This document shows positions 1 to 6,752 of a stretch of DNA of 13,079 bases, piece by piece. The stretch covers positions 1 through 13,079 of the forward strand of contig CALYSH010000017.1 of assembly GCA_945485625.1 (NCBI GenBank), read 5' to 3'. Positions within the stretch are counted from its first letter, which is position 1; each line of letters opens with the position of its first letter. The notes under the pieces were generated by a model, which did no database searches, had not been told where the DNA came from, and worked only from the letters and a program-made list of their open reading frames with translations. Origin of the DNA: an uncultured Lachnospiraceae bacterium (GTDB lineage Bacteria; Bacillota; Clostridia; Lachnospirales; Lachnospiraceae). A program made the translations under genes and the position numbers.

Positions 1-632
1 ACGGAAAGGAAAAACAGAATCAATACCGTAGGGGAAAGATTCATTGTATCCCTCCGGATATAGGATGCACAAAATCCAACCAGAAGGGTGAGGAATGCCG
101 GAAATCTGCCTGCCACTTTTCTTACGGATACATAGAGTAAAATACAGGATAGAAGCAATAAGCATTCCTGAAAAAGCACACATACCTGCATATTGATTCC
201 AAAAAGCATACATACCTTTTTCAGAATTCCCAAATACAGGAAACTTGCGCCATGAACCGTAGGAAACATAGGATTCTGTCCATCAACAGCGGTAAACAAT
301 AAGGTCTGAGCGTCTCCGGAAATTCCGGGAAATTCCAGATATCGAAGGAAACCACCCAATCCCAGACACAGCAAAATACCCATCCACTCCAGGGCATTCA
401 ATACCCCGTCGGAGAGCTTCGCCTGATTCAGTCGGTTATCGATCACATGTCGCACCAGAAACATCAATGCATAAGCTACCGCAGAAAAACCGACCACACC
501 GAGAAAGCTTACATACACAGGCATCTGATATACACTTGTCATACAGGTAATCAGGCCGAACAAACCGCCAAGGGAAACAGCAGCCAGAAACAGCCAGAGA
601 ACGTAACTAAACACATTCTTTTTCCGGAACAT
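1..632 (-). CDS. Multi-pass membrane protein, GT-C glycosyltransferase-like (partial, C-terminus outside window)
   Basis: An open frame runs from ATG at 632 to the window edge without a stop, giving about 210 residues of the N-terminal part. It starts MFRKKNVFSYVLWLFLA and has at least five or six hydrophobic segments (roughly residues 8-30, 36-60, 84-98, 130-165, 175-190 and 195-210). A first large loop contains the acidic motif FPGISGDAQ near residues 100-110. GT-C enzymes, which move sugars from polyprenyl-phosphate donors outside the membrane, typically have such an acidic residue in their first outer loop. A GGAG ribosome binding site lies 6 nt before the ATG, and only 9 nt separate it from the stop of the upstream GtrB-like gene, so the two are probably co-translated and work in one pathway. 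The GT-C assignment is inference from topology and neighbour; it could be another polytopic protein such as a flippase or an uncharacterised membrane protein. Confidence 0.6.
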   Translation of the reverse strand, partial: MFRKKNVFSYVLWLFLAAVSLGGLFGLITCMTSVYQMPVYVSFLGVVGFSAVAYALMFLVRHVIDNRLNQAKLSDGVLNALEWMGILLCLGLGGFLRYLEFPGISGDAQTLLFTAVDGQNPMFPTVHGASFLYLGILKKVCMLFGINMQVCVLFQECLLLLSCILLYVSVRKVAGRFPAFLTLLVGFCASYIRRDTMNLSPTVLILFFLS

Positions 633-641
633 TGTCTACTC

Positions 642-1598
642 CTACTCTTCTGACCCGTCCAAAACCTTTTCAATATTGTAACGGGGTCTTTGCTTTACTT
701 CCATGTAAATCTTTCCGATATACTGACCAACCAAACCGATGGACAAAAGCTGAACGCCACCCAGAAACCAAATTGATAAAATCAGAGAGGTCCAGCCGGG
801 CACCACATGTCCCATAAAATAGGAAATCAATGCATACACGGCCGCGCACAGGGATGCAATCAGAATAAACACGCCAAGGACGGTAACCATGGTAATCGGC
901 TTCACACTGAAGGAAGAAATTCCGTTAAATGCCAGCGCAAGCATCTTCTTCAAAGGATACTTGGACTCCCCGGCAACCCGCTCCAGCCTGTCATAATACA
1001 CGCAATCGGTCTGATACCCGATCAATGGCATCATACCTCTTAAGAACAGGTTTGTTTCCTTATATTTTGAGAACTGTTCTACCGCCCTCCTGCTCATCAG
1101 ACGAAAATCCGCATGATTATAAATGGTTTTTACACCCATCAGGCTCATTAACTTATAGAAGCCCTGGGCGGTGACACGCTTAAAGAAGGTATCGGTCTTG
1201 CGTTCCTTACGGACACCGTACACGATATCATTGCCCGCATGAAATTTATCAATCATCTCCTCGATAACATTCACATCATCCTGAAGATCCGCATCGATGG
1301 ATACGGTAACATCACACATATCCTTAGCGGTAATTAATCCTGCGGTCAGAGCAAACTGATGTCCCACGTTTCCGGCAAGCTTCAATCCAAGTACGGAAAC
1401 GGGGTACTTTTTGTGTTCCTCTTCAATCAGTTCCCAGGTTCTGTCCTTACTTCCGTCATTTACAAACAGGATAAAGCTGTCTTCTGCAATTTTCTGCTTG
1501 GAAATCAAATCTGTCAATACTTCCCGAAGTGCCTTGGATGCAATCTCCAAGACCTCTTCCTCGTTATAGCATGGTACAACAATACCGAGCTTATCCAT
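642..1598 (-). CDS. GtrB/DPM1-like family 2 glycosyltransferase (polyprenyl-phosphate sugar synthase)
   Basis: This 318-residue protein has the family 2 GT-A fold motifs: VVPCYNEEE at 7-15, VNDGSKDRT at 46-54 and the metal-binding DXD as DADLQDD at 102-108. The C-terminal third has two membrane helices (about 233-262 and 268-292) followed by GQYIGKIYMEVKQRPRY, typical of the GtrB/YkoT/ArnC-like branch. Such enzymes transfer a sugar from a nucleotide donor to undecaprenyl phosphate on the cytoplasmic face; the product is then used outside by a GT-C enzyme. The sugar cannot be told from sequence. The gene starts 18 nt after metY; its ribosome binding site is weak (GGAAAGG about 12 nt from ATG), and an in-frame stop just upstream fixes the start. 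The next gene, 9 nt downstream, is a multi-pass membrane protein that may be its partner. Confidence 0.9.
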   Translation of the reverse strand: MDKLGIVVPCYNEEEVLEIASKALREVLTDLISKQKIAEDSFILFVNDGSKDRTWELIEEEHKKYPVSVLGLKLAGNVGHQFALTAGLITAKDMCDVTVSIDADLQDDVNVIEEMIDKFHAGNDIVYGVRKERKTDTFFKRVTAQGFYKLMSLMGVKTIYNHADFRLMSRRAVEQFSKYKETNLFLRGMMPLIGYQTDCVYYDRLERVAGESKYPLKKMLALAFNGISSFSVKPITMVTVLGVFILIASLCAAVYALISYFMGHVVPGWTSLILSIWFLGGVQLLSIGLVGQYIGKIYMEVKQRPRYNIEKVLDGSEE

Positions 1599-1616
1599 CC
1601 TTACACCAAGCCTTTC

Positions 1617-2900
1617 CTATACAAACTGAAGTGCCTGTTCCAAATCTGCAATAATATCATCCTTGTGCTCGATACCCACAGAAAAACGAATCAAATCCGG
1701 TGCAACACCCGCTTCTACCAGCTGCTCATCGGTCATTTGTCTGTGCGTATGGCTTGCAGGATGCAATACACAGGTTCTGGCATCAGCCACATGGGTAACG
1801 ATAGCTGCCAGCTCCAAATGATCCATCATCTTTTCAGCAGCACTTCTACCGCCCTTTAATCCAAATGAGATTACACCACAGGTACCGTTTGGCATATATT
1901 TCTTTGCCAGCTCATGGTACTTGTTTCCTTCCAGGCCAGGGTAGTTTACCCAGGCTACCTTCTCATGGTTCTGCAAAAACGTAGCAACTGCCAATGCATT
2001 CTCGCAATGTCTTTCCATACGAAGGGGCAGAGTCTCCAGCCCTACATTCAAAAGGAATGCATTCTGAGGAGACTGGATGGAACCAAGATCTCTCATCAGC
2101 TGCACGGTTGCTTTTGTAATATATGCTGCCTTACCAAATTTCTTTGTATAGGTTACTCCGTGATAGGACTCATCGGGAGTGGTCAGGCCGGGGAATTTCT
2201 CTGCATGAGCATCCCAGTCAAAATTACCGGAATCCACAATTGCTCCACCCACACACATAGCATGTCCGTCCATGTACTTGGTGGTAGAATGAGTAACGAT
2301 ATCTGCGCCCCACTTGAACGGATTGCAGTTAATGGGAGTCGCAAAGGTATTATCCACAATCAGGGGTACCTGATGTGCATGTGCAATCCTTGCAAACTTT
2401 TCGATATCAAGCACAACCAATGCAGGGTTTGCAATGGTTTCCGCAAAGACACACTTGGTATTCTCACGGAATGCTTTATTCAGTTCTTCCTCAGACCAAT
2501 CCGGGTCCACTACCGTACAATCAATGCCCATTTTCTTCATGGTGCAGGTAATCAGATTGAAGCTTCCTCCGTATACGGTGGAGGACATTACCACATGGTC
2601 CCCTGCTTCACAGATATTAAAGATGGCATAATACGTAGCAGCCTGTCCGGAGCTGGTCAGCATAGCGGCTACACCGCCCTCCAGTTCACAGATTTTCTGT
2701 GCCACATAATCATTGGTAGGATTCTGCAGTCTGGTATAGAAATAACCGTTCTCCTCCAGGTCAAACAAACGGCCCATCTGCTCGGAAGTAGAATATTTGT
2801 AGGTAGTGCTCTGAATAATCGGTAATACTCTGGGTTGTCCGTTTTCGGGCTGCCACCCCGCCTGTACACAAAGGGTCTCTTTCTTGTATGCTTTACTCAT
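1617..2900 (-). CDS. metY: O-acetylhomoserine sulfhydrylase (O-acetylhomoserine aminocarboxypropyltransferase)
   Basis: This 427-residue PLP enzyme belongs to the Cys/Met metabolism family and makes homocysteine from O-acetylhomoserine and sulfide in the cytoplasm, the direct sulfhydrylation route to methionine. The PLP lysine is K208 in HSTTKYMDGH, with D183 in VDNTFATP holding the pyridine nitrogen, SSGQAA at 83-88 for the phosphate, and the YFYTRLQNPT segment at 53-62 that supplies Tyr/Arg from the neighbouring subunit. The length of about 425 and the long insert around WDAHAEKFPGL favour MetY over the shorter MetB/MetC. A good site, GGGAGG, lies 8 nt before the ATG. It follows yebC after 26 nt, too little for a SAM riboswitch or T-box, so its expression presumably depends on an upstream promoter. 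Broader substrate use (O-acetylserine, methanethiol) is known in the family. Confidence 0.95.
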   Translation of the reverse strand: MSKAYKKETLCVQAGWQPENGQPRVLPIIQSTTYKYSTSEQMGRLFDLEENGYFYTRLQNPTNDYVAQKICELEGGVAAMLTSSGQAATYYAIFNICEAGDHVVMSSTVYGGSFNLITCTMKKMGIDCTVVDPDWSEEELNKAFRENTKCVFAETIANPALVVLDIEKFARIAHAHQVPLIVDNTFATPINCNPFKWGADIVTHSTTKYMDGHAMCVGGAIVDSGNFDWDAHAEKFPGLTTPDESYHGVTYTKKFGKAAYITKATVQLMRDLGSIQSPQNAFLLNVGLETLPLRMERHCENALAVATFLQNHEKVAWVNYPGLEGNKYHELAKKYMPNGTCGVISFGLKGGRSAAEKMMDHLELAAIVTHVADARTCVLHPASHTHRQMTDEQLVEAGVAPDLIRFSVGIEHKDDIIADLEQALQFV

Positions 2901-2926
2901 TTTATCTTCCTCCCATCCGGAACAGA

Positions 2927-3655
2927 TTACTCGTCCCAGTTATGATATACAGCCTGTACATCATCATCTTCATCCAGCAGATCCAGCGTCCTCTGAAGAT
3001 TTTTAATAGCAGTTTCATCGGTCAGTTCAACATAATTCTGGGGAATCATGGTAACCTCAGCGCTCAGCATGGGAATCTTCTGGTCCTCCAGTGCCTTACC
3101 AACCACCTCAAAGCTGTCCGCATCGGTGAGAATTTCAAAGCTGTCCTCTTCCTCTGCGAAGTCCTCTGCCCCGGCGTCCAGAGCAGTCATCATCAAATCA
3201 TCTGCTTCCAGATCACACTCTTCCTTATCAATGATAATCTGACCCTTCCTGTCAAACATGAAGGATACACAACCCTGGGTACCGATATTTCCCTGTCCCT
3301 TGGTAAATGCGCTTCTCACATTTGCTGCCGTTCTGTTTTTGTTATCGGTAAGAGCATCTACAATAATAGCAATACCGTTGGGACCATAGCCTTCATAGGT
3401 TACATATTCATAATTTACATTGCCTACATCACCGGCAGCCTTACGAATTCCTCTTTCAATGGTATCATTGGGCATGTTGTTTGCCTTCGCCTTTGCAATT
3501 ACGGTAGCCAGTTTAAAGTTATTGCTGGGATCGGGACCGCCTTCCTTTACGGCTACTGCGATTTCACGACCGATGATGGTAAAAACCTTACCCTTTGCAG
3601 CATCGTTCTTTTCCTTTTTATGCTTAATGTTTGCAAATTTAGAATGTCCTGACAT
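2927..3655 (-). CDS. yebC: YebC/PmpR/TACO1 family protein
   Basis: The frame opens further upstream, but the start at 3655 is chosen because an ideal AAAGGAG lies 6 nt before this ATG and because the family begins exactly with MSGHSKFANIKHKK. The resulting 242 residues match the usual family length. Signature stretches include NDAAKGKVFTIIGREI, NMPNDTIERGIRKA and YEGYGPNGIA, followed by the acidic C-terminal domains ending VQAVYHNWDE. Members were long annotated as DNA-binding regulators; mitochondrial TACO1 and more recent bacterial work point to a role on the ribosome, easing translation of proline-rich stretches. The gene lies 46 nt after a CorC-like gene and 26 nt before metY. I see no convincing promoter of its own. 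Confidence 0.95.
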   Translation of the reverse strand: MSGHSKFANIKHKKEKNDAAKGKVFTIIGREIAVAVKEGGPDPSNNFKLATVIAKAKANNMPNDTIERGIRKAAGDVGNVNYEYVTYEGYGPNGIAIIVDALTDNKNRTAANVRSAFTKGQGNIGTQGCVSFMFDRKGQIIIDKEECDLEADDLMMTALDAGAEDFAEEEDSFEILTDADSFEVVGKALEDQKIPMLSAEVTMIPQNYVELTDETAIKNLQRTLDLLDEDDDVQAVYHNWDE

Positions 3656-3701
3656 TTTTTTCTCCTTTTCCTTCCTTCTTTTGTCAACCTTTATCTTAAC
3701 A

Positions 3702-5033
3702 TCATTTCTCCTGATGTTCAAGAATCAAATCCTGCGATTCCCCGTTCTCATCCGTTTTCGACTCTGCCAGTTTGGTTACCAGCACAAGGGTGATCATCTT
3801 TCGTTCCACTTTCAGAATTTTGAAATTGTAACCTTCATAATCCACGTCAAAATTCTCATCCGGTTCCGGTATCCGGTCCAGTCTGGAGATTAAAAATCCG
3901 TTTACAGTTTCAAAGGACTCATCCTCAAAGGGAATTCCAAAGCGCTCGGTCAGCTCCTCCAGGGGTGTTGTGCCGTCAATGATATACTGATCCGTTCCCT
4001 TTTCCTCTATATATTTTTTATCCTCATCGTATTCATCCATAATGTTTCCTACGATTTCCTCCAGGATATCCTCCATGGCAATCAGACCTCCGGTCTGACC
4101 GTACTCGTCCACCACAATCACCATCTGAAGCTTTTTCTTCTGCATTTCCTGGAAAATCTCGTCGATATTCCGGGTCATGGGCACGTAGCTTGCCTCACGC
4201 AAAAGACCATTCAGGTTTTTAATCGCCCTATCCCCTAAATCTCTGTTGGCATTCTGATAACGAATGACATCCTTAAAATGGAGAATTCCGATGATATTAT
4301 CAATGTTTTCATCATATACAGGGCATCTGCTGTTGTTACCGTTCAGCATAAAGGCAGTAGTTTCATCCAGAGTCATATCCCCGTCAATGGCAATCATCTG
4401 ATTTCTGTGGGTCATGATATCCTGGGCTTCCTTTTCCCCGTAGGAGAAAATATTGGATATCATTTGCGCCTCACTCTCCTCAATCAGGCCCTGTTCATGG
4501 CCCTCCTGAAGCATATTGATAATTTCTTCCTCCAGCTCGTCCCCGTCCTTGTCCTTATTCCGAACACCGAAAAGAAACATTAACCCGTCAACCGTGACGG
4601 AAATCAGACCGGTAAAGGGGCGTAACAAAAGGGTCAGATACCAGACCGGTGTAATGCAGGCGTTTGTCCAGCTCTTCGCATACTTTTCGCCCAGTCTTTT
4701 CGGCATCAGTACGCCGAAGCTTAACACTATGTACATCAGTGCCGCAAGCATGAGGAGCCCGAACATACCGGTTCCCCACAAATGAACAAAATAGGCACCC
4801 AGTGCCATATTCAAAGTGGAGGCAAGAAGCTGTACCGTATTGATATATCGGCTGGGCTCATCACTGATTCGTTTCAGTCGGATGGATTTCCGGTCCTTCC
4901 TTTCCTCAGCCATTTCATCCAGCTCGTTTTTGTTCAGTGCCCGGACTGCCGCACCGAAGCCGTAAAAAATATTATCTAATAGTAAAACTACAATAAAGAA
5001 TATTATTCCGGCAGTAAGCCCACCATCATCCAT
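3702..5033 (-). CDS. CorC/HlyC-like membrane protein: CNNM (DUF21), two CBS domains, CorC_HlyC domain
   Basis: This 443-residue protein has an N-terminal membrane domain with helices near 8-29, 65-85, 90-110 and 126-156. It is followed by a CBS pair (about 205-265 and 278-332, with SRCPVYDENIDNIIGILH and VVDEYGQTGGLIAMEDILEE) and a C-terminal CorC_HlyC transporter-associated domain (about 348-422). Relatives are implicated in magnesium homeostasis and bind ATP-Mg at the CBS pair; the older name 'hemolysin' is misleading. Two signatures of the membrane domain look altered: the usual S-x-S-E run in helix 1 reads YGFG here (residues 24-27), and the usual GExxPK reads GVLMPK (107-112). Ion transport is therefore uncertain. 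AAGGA precedes the ATG closely, and a promoter lies just upstream, so this is probably the first gene of the run leading to yebC and metY. Confidence 0.9.
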   Translation of the reverse strand: MDDGGLTAGIIFFIVVLLLDNIFYGFGAAVRALNKNELDEMAEERKDRKSIRLKRISDEPSRYINTVQLLASTLNMALGAYFVHLWGTGMFGLLMLAALMYIVLSFGVLMPKRLGEKYAKSWTNACITPVWYLTLLLRPFTGLISVTVDGLMFLFGVRNKDKDGDELEEEIINMLQEGHEQGLIEESEAQMISNIFSYGEKEAQDIMTHRNQMIAIDGDMTLDETTAFMLNGNNSRCPVYDENIDNIIGILHFKDVIRYQNANRDLGDRAIKNLNGLLREASYVPMTRNIDEIFQEMQKKKLQMVIVVDEYGQTGGLIAMEDILEEIVGNIMDEYDEDKKYIEEKGTDQYIIDGTTPLEELTERFGIPFEDESFETVNGFLISRLDRIPEPDENFDVDYEGYNFKILKVERKMITLVLVTKLAESKTDENGESQDLILEHQEK

Positions 5034-5067
5034 AAATCCTTCGTCCTCATTTCGTATAATTGCAATG

Positions 5068-5097
5068 AATATACCATATTCTGCCGTTTTCCGTCAA
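5068..5097 (-). promoter_or_regulatory. Sigma-A-type promoter for the CorC-like gene and the yebC-metY run
   Basis: On the minus strand, TTGACG (5097-5092) and TATATT (5073-5068) are separated by 18 nt. Transcription would start near 5061, giving a leader of about 28 nt before the ATG at 5033. It lies in the 77-nt gap after mazF. No terminator separates mazF from it, so some read-through from upstream is also likely. Confidence 0.6.
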
Positions 5098-5110
5098 GCT
5101 TCCCCTTTTC

Positions 5111-5452
5111 TTATGTATCCAGCTCCAGACTGATTTTCAACGCCCGATTTATCTTCTGCATGATTTCGTTATCCAGATGACACACCCGGTCCTTTAACCT
5201 CTTCTTGTCAATCGTCCGCAGCTGCTCCAATAAAACCACCGAATCCTTATCCATATCATAGATTCCGGCACTCAATTCGATATGAGTGGGCAATTTTGCC
5301 TTGTTCATTTTGCTGGTGATTGCGGCGCATATTACTGTCGGACTGTGTCTGTTCCCCACATCATTCTGCACGATTAATACAGGTCGTATTCCACCCTGCT
5401 CGGAACCGATGACAGGTCTTAAGTCAGCATAATATACATCTCCTCGTTTCAT
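5111..5452 (-). CDS. mazF: MazF/PemK-type endoribonuclease toxin (NdoA-like)
   Basis: The 113-residue protein starts MKRGDVYYADLRPVIGSEQG and closely matches the B. subtilis NdoA (EndoA/MazF) pattern throughout: GGIRPVLIVQNDVGNRHSPT, KLPTHIEL and SVVLLEQLRTIDK. By alignment from memory, R23 and T46 correspond to the catalytic Arg25 and Thr48 of the B. subtilis enzyme, an ACA-type mRNA interferase, and both are kept, so activity is expected. The start at 5452 is preferred because GGAGG precedes it; a longer in-frame form would begin at a TTG at 5524 with no ribosome binding site and no family match. It follows alr as in Bacilli, but the antitoxin gene normally in between is absent: the gap is only 84 nt and the downstream neighbour is CorC-like. 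Confidence 0.93.
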   Translation of the reverse strand: MKRGDVYYADLRPVIGSEQGGIRPVLIVQNDVGNRHSPTVICAAITSKMNKAKLPTHIELSAGIYDMDKDSVVLLEQLRTIDKKRLKDRVCHLDNEIMQKINRALKISLELDT

Positions 5453-5536
5453 AAATCCTCCAAACGCTTCAATCTTTTCATCGTCTAGAGGTAGTATTGC
5501 CTCTTTATGGGTTTGTATACACAAAAACCCGCTTTT
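5453..5536 (-). other. alr-mazF intergenic leader with two small hairpins
   Basis: The 84-nt gap holds no antitoxin gene. On the minus strand two small inverted repeats follow the alr stop: GGGT..TTGT/ACAA..ACCC (5530-5509, with a two-base bulge) and AGAGG/CCTCT (5504-5487). Neither is followed by a U-run in the coding direction. A 10-codon ATG frame, MKRLKRLEDL, spans 5481-5449 and its TGA overlaps the mazF ATG as ATGA, but it lacks a ribosome binding site. These may affect processing or mazF translation; this is inference only. Confidence 0.35.
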
Positions 5537-6733
5537 TTACAGGGTTTCCGGTTCTCTGTCCGTAGAAATCAGATGTCCGTCCTTAAAATAAAGTCTGGGG
5601 ATTCGTTTGGAAAAGTCACAGACCAGTTCATAATTGAAGCGTCCGGATACTTCTCCCAAGTATTCTGCGGTGATGCTCTCCTCCCCGTCTCTGCCAAGCA
5701 GGGTGACCAAATCCCCTTCCCTTACACCCGCAATATCACTGACATCCACCATAAACTGGTCCATGCAGACTCTTCCCAGGATGGGGGCCTTCCTTCCATG
5801 AATCAGCACATAGCCCTTATTGGATAAGCTTCTGGGGTATCCGTCACCATACCCTAAGGGTATTGTTGCAACCCGCATGGTTTTGTCTGCCACGAAGGTT
5901 CCGCCGTAGCTCACTGCCTCCCCGGGAAATAAATCCTTTACAAACACCACATGACTGTACAGGGACATGGCCGGCCTCAGAGGTACAAGGTTCATATCCA
6001 CTTCACCGGAGGGAGCCAGACCATACAGTGTAATTCCCGCACGTACCACATCCATGTTTGCGTCTTTTATTTCCAAAATACCTGCGCTGTTGGAGCAATG
6101 CTTTACCGGTATCTTTACCTGTAACGACTCCTCAATCATGCGGATGAAATCCCGGAATCGACCAAGCTGCTTCATTGCCCCTGTTTTATCATATTCATCC
6201 GCTTTGGCAAAGTGCGTAAAAATTCCTTCCAATTCCAAATATTCACAGGACAGAAGCTCACGCACAAAATCCAGGCCGCTTTCATCCGGGCGGATTCCGA
6301 TCCGGCTCATTCCGGTATCCACCTTCACATGTACCTTAATCTTCTTTCCCACCTTTTCCGCCGCCTGATTCAAAAACGTCAGCATATCTCTCCGAAATAC
6401 CGCGGGACGCACATCCAACTCTGCCAGATCCTCATAGCAATACGGAAAGGAATACCCCAGAATGAGCAAGGGCTTCTTTATTCCGTTCCGGCGTAATTCC
6501 ACGGCTTCTTCAAAGGTTGCCACAGCAAAACCATACATAAAATCAAGAGGCTCCAAAACCTTTGCTATGGGCACACTTCCATGACCGTAACCATTGGTCT
6601 TAATGACACCGATCATTTTGGTGTTTTCGCTGATATTCCCCTTCATATTCTGCATATTCTCCACAATGGCATCCAGGTCCACCGCAAGAAACCCCCGGTC
6701 ATATTTTTGCTCTACTTCCTGTAACTGTATCAT
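5537..6733 (-). CDS. alr: Alanine racemase
   Basis: The 398-residue PLP fold III enzyme interconverts L- and D-alanine for peptidoglycan precursors. The PLP lysine is K45 in GVIKTNGYGHG, the second catalytic base is Y276 in EAVSYGGTF, R143 lies in DTGMSRIGI, and the substrate loop GRVCMDQFMVD is at 320-330. HFAKADE and HCSNSAGIL complete the barrel signatures. The PLP motif reads KTNGYGHG rather than the commoner KANAYGHG, a conservative difference; a serine-preferring racemase is possible but there is no extra membrane domain as in VanT. AAGGA lies 7 nt before the ATG. It starts 19 nt after nnr and precedes mazF, an arrangement shared with Bacilli, so nnr-alr-mazF are probably one transcript. 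Confidence 0.96.
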   Translation of the reverse strand: MIQLQEVEQKYDRGFLAVDLDAIVENMQNMKGNISENTKMIGVIKTNGYGHGSVPIAKVLEPLDFMYGFAVATFEEAVELRRNGIKKPLLILGYSFPYCYEDLAELDVRPAVFRRDMLTFLNQAAEKVGKKIKVHVKVDTGMSRIGIRPDESGLDFVRELLSCEYLELEGIFTHFAKADEYDKTGAMKQLGRFRDFIRMIEESLQVKIPVKHCSNSAGILEIKDANMDVVRAGITLYGLAPSGEVDMNLVPLRPAMSLYSHVVFVKDLFPGEAVSYGGTFVADKTMRVATIPLGYGDGYPRSLSNKGYVLIHGRKAPILGRVCMDQFMVDVSDIAGVREGDLVTLLGRDGEESITAEYLGEVSGRFNYELVCDFSKRIPRLYFKDGHLISTDREPETL

Positions 6734-6752
6734 AACCGTATCCTTCTTTCCG

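Noticed and set aside
1914..2825. Long plus-strand ORF (303 codons) opposite metY, and similar ones at 2888-3652, 8550-9296 and 12222-13061.
   Set aside because: Each lies antisense to a strongly recognised gene, has Cys/His/Ile-rich composition typical of shadow frames and no family resemblance.
3682..3687. TTGACA upstream of yebC as a promoter.
   Set aside because: No -10 element lies at a suitable distance before the yebC start; the next bases are the purine-rich ribosome binding region.
5453..5524. In-frame 24-residue N-terminal extension of MazF from a TTG.
   Set aside because: No ribosome binding site, and MazF homologs begin at or near MKRGDVYYADL, which has a good GGAGG in front.
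5509..5538. Plus-strand terminator-like sequence: GGGT..ACCC arms followed by GCTTTTTT.
   Set aside because: No plus-strand gene ends there, the stem is bulged, and the same bases are the alr stop and mazF leader on the minus strand.
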